From contig DISW01000016.1 in assembly GCA_002422605.1 (NCBI GenBank), forward strand, positions 62,001 through 126,000: a stretch of DNA of 64,000 nt, in the 5' to 3' direction. A program made the position numbers and the translations under genes. Below the pieces are notes generated by a model. The model made no database searches and was not told the DNA's origin. It saw nothing but the letters and a program-made list of their open reading frames with translations. The DNA comes from Bacteriovoracaceae bacterium UBA6200. Lineage in GTDB: Bacteria > Bdellovibrionota > Bacteriovoracia > Bacteriovoracales > Bacteriovoracaceae. The first letter of the stretch is position 1; every line of letters starts with the position of its first letter. Shown one piece after another: positions 52,864 to 61,174 of this stretch.

Positions 52864-53235
52864 ATGGCCAAGGCCAGTACTGGACGTGGTAATAAATTTT
52901 CAAAACTAAAATACGAGGAAAGGGTCCGCGATGAGATTAATCTCGCTCTCAGAAGAGAGTTCGCGGATCCTCGACTTATGAATGTTTCGATCACTCACGT
53001 GGAGCTGACTCAAGACTATTCTCATGCAAAAGTTTACTGGGATACTTTTAATGCCAATACCCGCGGTGATGCGAAAGAGGCCATTGAAAGTACTGCCGGA
53101 CGCATGAGAAAACTTCTTTCTACTAAAATGGAAGTTCGTCATACTCCTGAAATCCACTTTATCTATAATTCTCAGTTCGAGGATGAAATCAAAATCGATA
53201 AGCTTCTGAAAGATTCGGCGGATGAAGCCGAATAA
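52864..53235 (+). CDS. rbfA: Ribosome-binding factor A
   Basis: Cold-adaptation and 16S processing factor, 123 residues, single KH-type fold. RVRDEINLALRREFADPRL, then VSITHVELTQDYSHAKVYW and the RHTPEIHFIYNSQFE end with the family's PxLxFxxD-like motif (here the Asp is shifted). It overlaps truB by 14 bp. Confidence 0.92.
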   Translation: MAKASTGRGNKFSKLKYEERVRDEINLALRREFADPRLMNVSITHVELTQDYSHAKVYWDTFNANTRGDAKEAIESTAGRMRKLLSTKMEVRHTPEIHFIYNSQFEDEIKIDKLLKDSADEAE

Positions 53236-54205
53236 AAAAGAAGCTCTTTTTCCTCCCTTAGTTTTCAACGTTTTTAAGCCGGCACGAATTACTTCGTACG
53301 ATGTCGTTCGCCATTTTAAACGGAACCTTCCCCATGGATTCGGTAAAATAGGTCACTTCGGAACGCTGGATCCATTTGCTTCCGGCGTGCTAATGATTGG
53401 GATCTGTGGAGCGGCGAGATTAAATGATTTTATTCATGAACTCTTACCAAAAACCTACCTTGCTGTAGGGAAAATGGGCATTGAAACACCGACTGGAGAC
53501 TACACTTCTGAGATCGTTCAGAAAGATGAGTCTCTTTATCTCACTCAGGAAATTGCCAGTTTCTCTAAAGACTTTATCCAAGATAAATTGAGAGAAAAGT
53601 TTCTGGGAGACTATTGGCAGGCCCCTCATAAATATTCGGCCGCGAAATTCATGGGAAAAAATCTTCATGAATGGGCAAGAGAAGGGGTCGAGGTAAAAAA
53701 AGAACCAGTTCTTCGGCATGTGTATGAAATTGAGGTCGTAAAATATAAGTTTCCCTATCTCTCTATCCGCGTGAAAGTCAGTTCCGGAACTTATGTGAGA
53801 ACACTTTTCACAGATATGTGTAATTATCTGGGAACCTTAGGCTCACTTATTTCTTTGGTTCGGGAAAGCGTCGGTCATGTCACTTATAAGACGGCGATTC
53901 TAAAAAAAGACTGGCCTCAAAATAAAGAACTACCCATCATTGATTTAGGAATGAAAATTGAAGATGTTCTTCCTTTTTCACGTTACCAATTGAATGAGCG
54001 TGAAACCCTGGCCTTCAAGAACGGCGCTTTCATGCGTCCTCAAGAAATGAAACTCGCTGTGGAAACCAAGCTTTCAGATACCTACTTCTGGATGCTGGAT
54101 GAAGCGGGACGTTTACTTGGTCTTGGTGAAAAAACTTTTCCGAATGAGCTGAAGGCCAAGATTAACTTTCAATCTCAGCTTTCATCTGATCATAACCCTG
54201 AATAA
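53222..54205 (+). CDS. truB: tRNA pseudouridine-55 synthase
   Basis: Isomerises U55 of tRNAs. The catalytic motif GHFGTLDPFASG has Asp50; KPARITSYDVV near the start and the RVKVSSGTYVRTL segment are characteristic. At 327 residues it includes a C-terminal extension of moderate length. It is the last recognisable gene of the nusA operon; its final 44 bp overlap the opposite-strand acyltransferase gene. Confidence 0.94.
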   Translation: MKPNKKEALFPPLVFNVFKPARITSYDVVRHFKRNLPHGFGKIGHFGTLDPFASGVLMIGICGAARLNDFIHELLPKTYLAVGKMGIETPTGDYTSEIVQKDESLYLTQEIASFSKDFIQDKLREKFLGDYWQAPHKYSAAKFMGKNLHEWAREGVEVKKEPVLRHVYEIEVVKYKFPYLSIRVKVSSGTYVRTLFTDMCNYLGTLGSLISLVRESVGHVTYKTAILKKDWPQNKELPIIDLGMKIEDVLPFSRYQLNERETLAFKNGAFMRPQEMKLAVETKLSDTYFWMLDEAGRLLGLGEKTFPNELKAKINFQSQLSSDHNPE

Positions 54206-54914
54206 CTTTACCCCAGCAAGCTTCTGCAAAAGCATCACTTGAAGCAAAGTCCTTCGGAAAGATTTCCTGATGAACAATAATACCCAGATTTCTACCCGGG
54301 CGAACGAAACCTTTTGAGTTTAAAACACCTCTTGTTCCGTACATGCTGACTGGAATGACCGGGATCTTTTCGTTATAAGCAAAAATCAGCAGCGTTTTTT
54401 TAATTTCCGAAAATTCTTTTGGTCGAGCCGTTTTTGATCGGGTTCCTTCCGGATAAACCTGAAGACCAATATTGTCCCTTATAATTCTTTTCTTTGCTTT
54501 TTCGAAAACCTGCCTGCGAGAGGCAGATTTATTTCTGGAAACTGGAAGAGCGCCAGAAATCCATGCCATCCAACCAACTATTGGAAGATAAAGCACTTCC
54601 TTCTTCATAATAGGGGGAGTTTGATGAATGGTCGCTTGAAGAGGAATATCGATATAGCTTTGGTGGTTGGCCACAATCAAGCCTTTGGCCGGAATAGTCT
54701 TATAATCGACCGATCGATTGTCTTCAGAAATACGGATTTTAGCACCACAGGCATAACGCAGAACCGTGTGCCCGAATAGTCTCCAAACCGGGGAGACTAT
54801 TTTCAGGCGCCTTCTGAGTGGAAAAGGGAGGGCGATTAAGCAGCCTGGCATGAGGATAAATAGAACGGCCAAAAGCCCGAAAAAAATAGCTTTTATTTGA
54901 ATAAGAATTTGCAT
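54162..54914 (-). CDS. plsC: 1-acyl-sn-glycerol-3-phosphate acyltransferase
   Basis: PlsC-type enzyme making phosphatidic acid at the inner membrane. A hydrophobic N-terminal helix (about 8-30) is followed by the acyltransferase motif NHQSYID (His84, Asp89), a substrate-binding segment YPEGTRS, and VIPVSMYGTRG. It is 250 residues long. It overlaps truB tail to tail by 44 bp, so the two mRNAs are complementary at their 3' ends. Confidence 0.9.
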   Translation of the reverse strand: MQILIQIKAIFFGLLAVLFILMPGCLIALPFPLRRRLKIVSPVWRLFGHTVLRYACGAKIRISEDNRSVDYKTIPAKGLIVANHQSYIDIPLQATIHQTPPIMKKEVLYLPIVGWMAWISGALPVSRNKSASRRQVFEKAKKRIIRDNIGLQVYPEGTRSKTARPKEFSEIKKTLLIFAYNEKIPVIPVSMYGTRGVLNSKGFVRPGRNLGIIVHQEIFPKDFASSDAFAEACWGKVIQGYDQMKAEIES

Positions 54915-54990
54915 GGAGGGATTGTACTTATTCTACTTAAACAGACAACAAACAGCCGATCTTTTTGTTCTAATTCTTTAACGTTTGAGA

Positions 54991-54996
54991 TATAAT
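54991..54996 (+). promoter_or_regulatory. Minus-10 box of the membrane ferredoxin gene
   Basis: A perfect TATAAT lies 33 bp before the GTG start. No good TTGACA-like element is found at 16-18 bp, so the promoter may be activator-assisted. Confidence 0.45.
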
Positions 54997-55029
54997 TTCA
55001 CGGACTAACGGGATTATGAGGAGTTTATT

Positions 55030-55902
55030 GTGTCTACTAGCTTAATCGCCATGGGTGTTGCCCTTTTTGTGGTTATGAATTTAGTGATCGGTCTTGCGAT
55101 CCTAAGTTTGCTCTCTGGAGCTTTTGAAACCTTATTCGGGAAGCCTAAATTATCTATTCTTAGATCTACTAAAAGCGGGAATTTCTTTGCTTTCGGCTTC
55201 AGATGGAATTCTGCTAAAGAACCAGCTGCAGTTGATACCATTCGTATCCGCTTGTTCAATCCATTCGGCAACCCTACTCAATCTGAAGTTGTGAGCCAGT
55301 TTGGAGTTAAGAAAGTTTCTTTCGCAGAAGAAGTAGATATGGGTCCAGGCCTTATCGAACTTATCGGTGCTAAGAATTTTGACAGTGCTTCAGTACAGGT
55401 TGTTGTTGGTTCTTCTAAAGATGGTATTTCGTGGCAGTTTGATATGAAAGGCCCGAAATTCAAGAGATTAGTTAACGAAGCCTACTTAACTGTTGATCAG
55501 TTTATCGGCGACCATAATTTAGGCGAAACTAAAACTTCGAAACCACCTATCGATGTTCCAATTCGTGCTTTTATTGCAGACACCGTTCCAGGTAAAGGTG
55601 CTCAGCTTGCAATCGCTACAAACCCAGCATTTGCGAACTTATTCGCTGGTGCAGCTCCGGCCGGTGGCGCCGCTGCTAGTGGTGGGACTGCTGCAACTGC
55701 TGAAAATTTTGCAGTAACAAAAGTTTGGATCGAACCAGGTTGTATCGTTTGTAACGCTTGTGAAGATATCTATAAAGACGTTTTCGATGTGCAGGCCGAT
55801 ACTTGTTATATTCGCCCTGGAGCGCCTCTGGATGATGGTCTTAGAATCCAGGAAGCTGCTGAAGCTTGTCCTGTTGAAGTCATTAAATTTACCAAAGCAT
55901 AA
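55030..55902 (+). CDS. Membrane-anchored protein with C-terminal 4Fe-4S ferredoxin domain
   Basis: A 290-residue protein with an unusual architecture. An N-terminal transmembrane helix (about 6-30) is followed by an unrecognised beta-rich domain (about 40-195), an Ala/Gly/Pro linker (about 200-222) and a single-cluster ferredoxin domain with Cys238, Cys241, Cys244 and Cys280 (CIVCNACEDIYKDVF and EACPVEV). With one N-terminal helix the topology could place the ferredoxin either side; a reducible cluster is more likely to face the cytoplasm. GAGGAG 8 bp upstream supports the GTG start. It is monocistronic. Confidence 0.8.
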   Translation: MSTSLIAMGVALFVVMNLVIGLAILSLLSGAFETLFGKPKLSILRSTKSGNFFAFGFRWNSAKEPAAVDTIRIRLFNPFGNPTQSEVVSQFGVKKVSFAEEVDMGPGLIELIGAKNFDSASVQVVVGSSKDGISWQFDMKGPKFKRLVNEAYLTVDQFIGDHNLGETKTSKPPIDVPIRAFIADTVPGKGAQLAIATNPAFANLFAGAAPAGGAAASGGTAATAENFAVTKVWIEPGCIVCNACEDIYKDVFDVQADTCYIRPGAPLDDGLRIQEAAEACPVEVIKFTKA

Positions 55903-55903
55903 T

Positions 55904-55937
55904 AAAAATAAGGCCCTCTTCTGAGGGCCTTATTTTT
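55904..55937. terminator. Bidirectional intrinsic terminator
   Basis: A perfect 15-bp stem (AAAAATAAGGCCCTC at 55904-55918 and GAGGGCCTTATTTTT at 55923-55937) with loop TTCT gives U-tracts in both directions. It serves the ferredoxin gene and the opposing M14 peptidase gene. Confidence 0.92.
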
Positions 55938-55941
55938 GCAA

Positions 55942-56637
55942 TTATCTTTCTTTTATTTTTTCCCAAATCATTTCTGTGCGGAAGAAACTCTTAAGGCCTT
56001 CCTCATTTTCCTGCCAAATTTCTTTTAAGCTTTCACGATGAGTTTTTAATTCAGGACATTCGAAGGTCAAAACCGGTGAATTGTACTTTTCAACAGCGAA
56101 ACTTCCCAGTGAACCTGGAGTAGGGTAGCCAATATCCGGTGCTGTTTCATACTTATTGAACTGGGATAAGTACTCGGCAACCTCCTGGCAGTCTCCATTA
56201 TAGTTCAAAATGGGTTTCCAGGTATGGAAGGAAATAATGAGACCTGGTTTGAATTTATCAAAGAGCTTTACCAGAAACTGGTTCTCGGGTTCAGACAAGG
56301 CCTTAGGACCTGGATTATATTTCGCTTGAGTGTGAGTCGGACTCCAGTCCTTTGTTGGTAGGTTGCGGTTTAAATCAACCTGATGAGCATTGACTCTGGT
56401 CTGAGCGCGGTAACCATCAACATTCAGGATGGGTACAACAATCATAGGAAGGTCTTTCAATGAATGCTCAAGTTTAAGCCAGGCAAAAAGTTCTTTTAAG
56501 ACATAAACACCTTCAACTTCATCTCCGTGTACTCCACCAATAAGGTATAAATACTTTGAAGCCTTAATGTCTGTTTTGAAAACAGGAATAGGATTACTTT
56601 CAAGTGATAAACCACTTTCTAATTCTGAAAAAATCAT
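55942..56637 (-). CDS. M14-family zinc carboxypeptidase-like protein
   Basis: A 231-residue single-domain protein with zinc motif GGVHGDEVEG (His37, Glu40), VDLNRNLP (substrate-binding Asn-Arg), third ligand His in ISFHTW and the catalytic Glu in LTFECPE. No signal peptide is seen, so it is cytoplasmic. The size and motifs resemble MpaA-type enzymes that cut the gamma-D-Glu-DAP bond of murein peptides, in line with recycling of peptidoglycan, but other amides cannot be excluded. It overlaps the PTPS-like gene by 4 bp. Confidence 0.82.
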   Translation of the reverse strand: MIFSELESGLSLESNPIPVFKTDIKASKYLYLIGGVHGDEVEGVYVLKELFAWLKLEHSLKDLPMIVVPILNVDGYRAQTRVNAHQVDLNRNLPTKDWSPTHTQAKYNPGPKALSEPENQFLVKLFDKFKPGLIISFHTWKPILNYNGDCQEVAEYLSQFNKYETAPDIGYPTPGSLGSFAVEKYNSPVLTFECPELKTHRESLKEIWQENEEGLKSFFRTEMIWEKIKER

Positions 56638-57131
56638 ACTTTTTCTCGATGAAGATAGACGGCGGATTGCCCGGGTGTCTCTTCAACCTCCACTTCTAAA
56701 CTGTTAAATGCAAAACCAAACTTTTGAACAACTTTTTTTCTAATTTCATCGCAAATATAGACAGCGATTCTTTCGGCACTGGTATTAAGGATAGGCAAGA
56801 GGAGCACGTCACTCATCGGAATTGAGAAATGTGACTCATCCGGCGTTTCAATAACGTAGTTTTTCTTTTCGGTAAATATTTTAAGGTGCTTGTTATCTTT
56901 AGGAATTAAAAGTTTATGATCTAAAGAATCGCAAACTTCCCTTACGATAGGTTTTATATCCAGAAAATCGAAAACCATATCACCTGCAAGATCTGGTGCT
57001 TCGCCGCGAACTTGCACACGATAATTATGACCATGAAGCGGCTCTCTAGTACCGTTGTCAAAAATCATAAAGTGCGAAGATGCAAAATTAAAGTATTGCT
57101 TATAAACTTTAATGGAAAATGGAAGACTCAA
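56634..57131 (-). CDS. 6-pyruvoyl-tetrahydropterin synthase-family protein with ExxHGH motif
   Basis: A T-fold protein of about 165 residues. Zinc ligands are His20 (ASSHF) and the HGH pair His33/His35. The catalytic Cys of QueD and PTPS is absent; Glu30 stands before HGH (EPLHGH), the arrangement of PTPS-III enzymes that can replace FolB in folate synthesis. The TTG at 57131 was chosen because AAGGAAA lies 7 bp upstream and the fold begins there; longer in-frame extensions run antisense through the start of rnhA. QueD remains an alternative call. Confidence 0.78.
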   Translation of the reverse strand: MSLPFSIKVYKQYFNFASSHFMIFDNGTREPLHGHNYRVQVRGEAPDLAGDMVFDFLDIKPIVREVCDSLDHKLLIPKDNKHLKIFTEKKNYVIETPDESHFSIPMSDVLLLPILNTSAERIAVYICDEIRKKVVQKFGFAFNSLEVEVEETPGQSAVYLHREKV

Positions 57132-57231
57132 GGCCGTTTCCTTTTTGGGTTTAAGTTCCAGAGAAGATACTACCGCGTTAAAAAAATGGCAAAGAGAATA
57201 GCCTCTTTGTTGCATACAGCTAAAGGTAAAA

Positions 57232-57891
57232 ATGAAGAAAAAGCATATTCGTGCACTGAGTTCTGTAGAGAATTGGCTGGTTAAGCAGAATTTATCCGCT
57301 CCGGAAATTTCAGAAGCCGTTTCTATTCTAAAAAAAGCGGTCAATTCAGTACCGGAAACAGAAGCCCAAGATACAAGTGGACCTTTACCTGTCCCCCAGG
57401 AAATTGCTGATGATCCACAATGTGTCGCCCTTTACTCGGACGGCGGATGCCGTGGAAATCCGGGACCAGGCGCTTATGCCTATGTCATTCAGAATCATAG
57501 CGGAATGATTCTGGCAGAAGGCGTGGAGTTCGAAGCTTATACAACCAACAACAAGATGGAACTCTCAGGCCCCCTTAGAGGCCTTCAGGAATTAAAGGAC
57601 GTACTAAAGGATTCAGGTAAAGAACCTCTCCTAAGTAAGATTAAAGTAATTACAGATTCAAAATATGTAGTGGATGGTATGAAGAGCTGGGTTCAGGGAT
57701 GGAAGGCCCGGGGCTGGAAAAAAGCTGATGGTAAGGCCCCTGAAAACCTGGAGCTTTGGCAGGAACTTGATCTCGTTAGAAATGATTATATGTCAGTGGA
57801 GTGGGTCTGGGTTAAGGGCCATGGAGGTCATCCTCAGAATGAATACTGCGACAGAAAAGCCAATGAGGTGATGGATGAGAATCTTTCTTAG
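57232..57891 (+). CDS. rnhA: Ribonuclease HI with N-terminal extension
   Basis: Removes RNA from RNA-DNA hybrids. Catalytic residues Asp70 (YSDGGCRGNPGPG), Glu110 (NNKMELSG), Asp142 (VITDSKYV) and Asp207 (EYCDRKANEVM) are all present; KSWVQGWKARGWKK is the basic handle. An extra 65 residues at the N-terminus have no known domain: it is not the usual hybrid-binding domain. The 219-residue length reflects this. The gene overlaps the next by 17 bp. Confidence 0.93.
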   Translation: MKKKHIRALSSVENWLVKQNLSAPEISEAVSILKKAVNSVPETEAQDTSGPLPVPQEIADDPQCVALYSDGGCRGNPGPGAYAYVIQNHSGMILAEGVEFEAYTTNNKMELSGPLRGLQELKDVLKDSGKEPLLSKIKVITDSKYVVDGMKSWVQGWKARGWKKADGKAPENLELWQELDLVRNDYMSVEWVWVKGHGGHPQNEYCDRKANEVMDENLS

Positions 57892-58681
57892 TCTCATCTT
57901 TTTCATATCGACTAAAGTATTCGCTGTTTGTGATTTTAAACCGAACGTTTCTAAAGTCATTTCACTCTCTGGAAGTTCCACCGTATTACTTAAAGAATTA
58001 GGTCTTCTGAAGAACAAAAAACTTCAAGGCATTTCCTTATTCAATCCCGTTACCACACAAGAATATTCCGGTAAAGCTTATCCCGGAGGGATATTTCTCT
58101 CGCGGGACACATTAAAAGAATTCTCTGGGGCGGTCATTTTTTTCGATGAAGCGAGGGAACTTCGAAAAGTTCTTGAATCATCTAAAACAGTAGAGGGAAG
58201 GGAAATTAAAACCCGCAATCTTAATCCTGATGAAGCAGTAATGGAAACATTGAAGGTTATATCTCCTTATTTACAGAACTGTGAGGAGAAGATTGCAACA
58301 CTTCAGGAGAAAGTAAAAACACTTATGAATAAAATTCTTAAAATCATTCCTGAAAACTTTTCAGTGGTCTTTTATTTGGGGGAGTTCAGAAGAAGTCGTG
58401 CCCCTGAAACAGTCATGGCCCATGACGGTGTCGTTAAGTGGCTTAAAGAAAAAAATAAAATTAAAACCTATCCCTCGACCCTCGCTTACGTTAGTTGGTC
58501 GGCCAAAATAATGAGTTCACTTTCTAAAGAAACTCTTCATGTAGGACTTAAAGATAATGGTAGGGAAGGGGTGAAAGAAATAAAAAGGTCATCCCGTAAG
58601 ATGACCATAATTTATCCCGGTGTTCTCGTTCCGGGATTATCTCAATTGGAAGCGTTCTTATTTTTTTTCAGCGGTCTTTGA
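57875..58681 (+). CDS. Exported substrate-binding protein of FecB/BtuF type (divergent)
   Basis: A 268-residue protein with a signal peptide (MRIFLSLIFFISTKVFA). KVISLSGSSTVLLKELGLLKN is the usual opening of TroA-like metal-chelate binding proteins, and a long helix at about 130-160 would join the two lobes. Overall similarity is low. The ATPase and permease of a FecCD-type importer lie 1-2.5 kb downstream on the same strand, with an opposing protease gene in between, so this is the likely receptor. It has no lipobox; its 3' end overlaps the protease gene by 24 bp. Confidence 0.62.
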   Translation: MRIFLSLIFFISTKVFAVCDFKPNVSKVISLSGSSTVLLKELGLLKNKKLQGISLFNPVTTQEYSGKAYPGGIFLSRDTLKEFSGAVIFFDEARELRKVLESSKTVEGREIKTRNLNPDEAVMETLKVISPYLQNCEEKIATLQEKVKTLMNKILKIIPENFSVVFYLGEFRRSRAPETVMAHDGVVKWLKEKNKIKTYPSTLAYVSWSAKIMSSLSKETLHVGLKDNGREGVKEIKRSSRKMTIIYPGVLVPGLSQLEAFLFFFSGL

Positions 58682-59617
58682 TTTATTCTGATCTACAATC
58701 TGTTGAGCAATTTTCTTCATCCTTAAAAATTCTGGAGTACTAGTTGTTCCGCCTTCAGTTTTTATGAGAGTTTTCATTTCATTTGCTTGTGAAACTCTTT
58801 CTTTGGAATTTGGATGAGATGACATAGCGTCCGATAACCATACCATTGCCGCATTTTGATTTTTCTTGGCCGCTTCTTCCATTGCCTGAAGCTTTCGATA
58901 GAAATCTCCCACTTTCGTTTTATCGTAACCGGCATTGGCCGCATAACGGAAGCCAACGCGATCTGATTCAAGTTCATCTTCCTGGGAGTTTTTCATGAAA
59001 CCATACTTTTGAATCATGAGTCCCCCAAGACCGCCGCCAGCTGCACCATAGGCCGCATACTTTGCCTTGCAGGCCATATCTTTTGGCTCACAAAGTTTTG
59101 AACTCAATAGGTAACCGGCCGTTCCACCTAAGGCCGCTCCTATTCCTCCAAAGATCCAGGTTTTACCTTCTTCTTTTTTGGCGACATACATTCTTTCTGC
59201 CGTATGGCGGGCAGTCACATGACCAATTTCATGGCCCAATACTCCAGCAATTTCCGCCTCAGAATCGGCCATCGCAATGATAGGCGCTGTCATGAAAATG
59301 GTTCCGGCCGGAAGAGCAAAAGCATTAATATCTTTCACATCAACCACCGTGAAGGAGTAGGTATAAGGGTTATTATTGAGTTTATTGGCATTTACAATTT
59401 TTTGGCCAATTCGATTCAAATAATTTTGAATTTCCTTATTTTTAGCAGCAGGGTAATCCTTCTTCATCTCCGTCAGGGATTCCTGGGTGAGTTTCTTCTC
59501 CTCTTCAACTGTCAGAGCAGCGATTTGTCCCTTATTATCACCTTCCCGGTATCGGGTCTTCTCAGATGAACAGGAATTGATCAGCATTAAAAAACAAATA
59601 AAAAATAATCTATTCAT
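58658..59617 (-). CDS. M48-family metalloprotease lipoprotein
   Basis: A 319-residue periplasm-facing lipoprotein (lipobox LINSC, Cys16). The zinc motif GHEIGHVTARHTAE has His129, Glu130, His133; a downstream ELESDRVGF supplies the third ligand. It resembles BepA/LoiP and Oma1-like quality-control proteases of the cell envelope. An Ala/Gly-rich hydrophobic stretch (about 150-180) is inserted between the zinc site and the third ligand. It lies on the opposite strand, splitting the importer genes. Confidence 0.85.
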   Translation of the reverse strand: MNRLFFICFLMLINSCSSEKTRYREGDNKGQIAALTVEEEKKLTQESLTEMKKDYPAAKNKEIQNYLNRIGQKIVNANKLNNNPYTYSFTVVDVKDINAFALPAGTIFMTAPIIAMADSEAEIAGVLGHEIGHVTARHTAERMYVAKKEEGKTWIFGGIGAALGGTAGYLLSSKLCEPKDMACKAKYAAYGAAGGGLGGLMIQKYGFMKNSQEDELESDRVGFRYAANAGYDKTKVGDFYRKLQAMEEAAKKNQNAAMVWLSDAMSSHPNSKERVSQANEMKTLIKTEGGTTSTPEFLRMKKIAQQIVDQNKSKTAEKK

Positions 59618-59677
59618 ATAACCACCTCAAAAACATTTACCTCATTTTATGTTAGAGGTTAGAATCATCCAAGACTT

Positions 59678-60268
59678 ATGTATCACTTCAAAATAAACGA
59701 ACCGCATTTTTTACCTCACCTTGGATGTGAGCTTGAATTTCGCCTGAATCCGGGTGTTGTGACTGTGATTACGGGTGATAATGGCATCGGAAAAAGTACT
59801 TTATTGAAATATTTGTTTGAGCGTCATCAAGACGAATCTATTCTGGTTGAGCAAAAGCCTTTAGATCTCTTCTATGACCGTTCACTCGGGCAACTAAAAG
59901 AAATATTTTTAATAGCTTCACAGAATCAACTAGATGAGACCTTCTTCCAGAGTTGTTGGGAGCAGTTGGGACTTTCTCTAAAAAGAGATCGTTATCAATC
60001 GGCCCTTTCTGGGGGAGAGGGGCAAGCCCTGAAATTATCCTTAGGACTTTCATTTAAGTCACCGGTTCTTTTTTTAGATGAACCTTCTCAGTATCTTGAT
60101 TCTTCTTCCCGAGAAATCCTGGGCGAGCTCATCGAAGAAGTCTTAAGAGCGGGGCGGTACGTTTGTATGGTTGAGCATGATCTCACCTGGCCTGATTTTC
60201 CGACTGAAAAGCTAGAGTTAGAGGTGAGAGAAGATTATTTAAGGGAGAAAAAAAATTGGAATACTTAA
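59678..60268 (+). CDS. Short ABC transporter ATPase (FecE-like partner)
   Basis: A 196-residue ATPase: Walker A GDNGIGKST, Q-loop Gln in IASQNQLDE region, signature LSGGEGQ, Walker B VLFLDEPSQYLD and switch His in VEHDLTW. Catalytic motifs are intact, but the length is 50-60 residues below that of FecE/BtuD, with a shortened helical subdomain and C-terminus. It overlaps the permease gene by 13 bp. Confidence 0.82.
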   Translation: MYHFKINEPHFLPHLGCELEFRLNPGVVTVITGDNGIGKSTLLKYLFERHQDESILVEQKPLDLFYDRSLGQLKEIFLIASQNQLDETFFQSCWEQLGLSLKRDRYQSALSGGEGQALKLSLGLSFKSPVLFLDEPSQYLDSSSREILGELIEEVLRAGRYVCMVEHDLTWPDFPTEKLELEVREDYLREKKNWNT

Positions 60269-61131
60269 TTCTAAGATCTCTCTGTGCTACTGCTACAGGA
60301 ATGATTCTTTCACAAACGGGAAGTTTGATTCAAATGTCGACCCGAAATATACTGGCGAGCCCTTCAACCTTAGGTTTTGATGGTCTTTCCATACTCTGGG
60401 TCCTGATTCTCCACTCATTGCTTCTCATTTTTGGTTTTGATTACCCCCCACTTTGGACTTATTTACTGGGTGTGCCGGTCTTCATTATCATTGGGCATGT
60501 CTTTTCAAAAGTTATCGGGAAATACCAGCACATTGAGCGGCTTATTTTAATAGGTCTGACTTTTAACCTCATGGTAGGGGCAGTGTTTTCTCTTTGGCAG
60601 TTTCTTTTTCTCGCTTTCAATTTACCCTTTCCTGTAGAGCTCTGGTTCGGACACTTCAGGCATGCAGAGTTCTCTTTCGCTCTGGTTTTGATCATATTTG
60701 AGCTTTGCTTTCTTTCTTTATGGATTATGTTTCAAAAAGACTTTCTTATTTTTTCTTTAGGTAAGGGCATTGCTGCTAATTTAAAACTTAAGGAAAAACG
60801 TCTTTATTCAATGCTCTTTATAATTATCTCCGTGGGAACTTTTTCCGTCGTCACACTCTTTGGCGCCTTTTCTTTCCTGGGACTCATTTTCCCTCTGATG
60901 GCCCGAAAAATGTGGTTCAGAAAATTCGACTTAAATGGAGAGTTTTTCTGGGGGGCCTTAGTTAACGGACTGGCCTTTATGCTGATAGATCTTGCCTGTT
61001 ATTTTTTGCCGATCATGGGGGCAGAAATACCAGTGGGATTGATCGCAACAGCGGTAGGTGCGGTGAGTCTTATACTGCTCCTATGGAAATCAAATGACAC
61101 ATTGGAAATACTGGCAAAGAAACAAAAATAA
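60256..61131 (+). CDS. FecCD-type ABC permease
   Basis: An integral membrane protein of 291 residues with about eight to nine helices. NILASPSTLGFDGLSILW corresponds to the NPLA-P-LG motif of FecCD permeases; FGAFSFLGLIFPLMAR is the coupling-region motif, and MGAEIPVGLIATAVGA is the conserved C-terminal helix start. It is shorter than BtuC or FecC (about 330). The start is TTG at 60256 with GGGAGA 7-8 bp upstream. A substrate such as a siderophore, haem or cobamide is possible. Confidence 0.8.
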   Translation: MEYLILRSLCATATGMILSQTGSLIQMSTRNILASPSTLGFDGLSILWVLILHSLLLIFGFDYPPLWTYLLGVPVFIIIGHVFSKVIGKYQHIERLILIGLTFNLMVGAVFSLWQFLFLAFNLPFPVELWFGHFRHAEFSFALVLIIFELCFLSLWIMFQKDFLIFSLGKGIAANLKLKEKRLYSMLFIIISVGTFSVVTLFGAFSFLGLIFPLMARKMWFRKFDLNGEFFWGALVNGLAFMLIDLACYFLPIMGAEIPVGLIATAVGAVSLILLLWKSNDTLEILAKKQK

Positions 61132-61174
61132 AGTTATTCTTTAAATGTTTTTAATCAACAAAGGATTGTTCTCT

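Noticed and set aside
56634..57344. Long N-terminal extension of the PTPS-like protein reaching 57344
   Set aside because: The extra 71 codons run antisense through the start of rnhA and lack family similarity; a TTG with AAGGAAA upstream fits the fold start.
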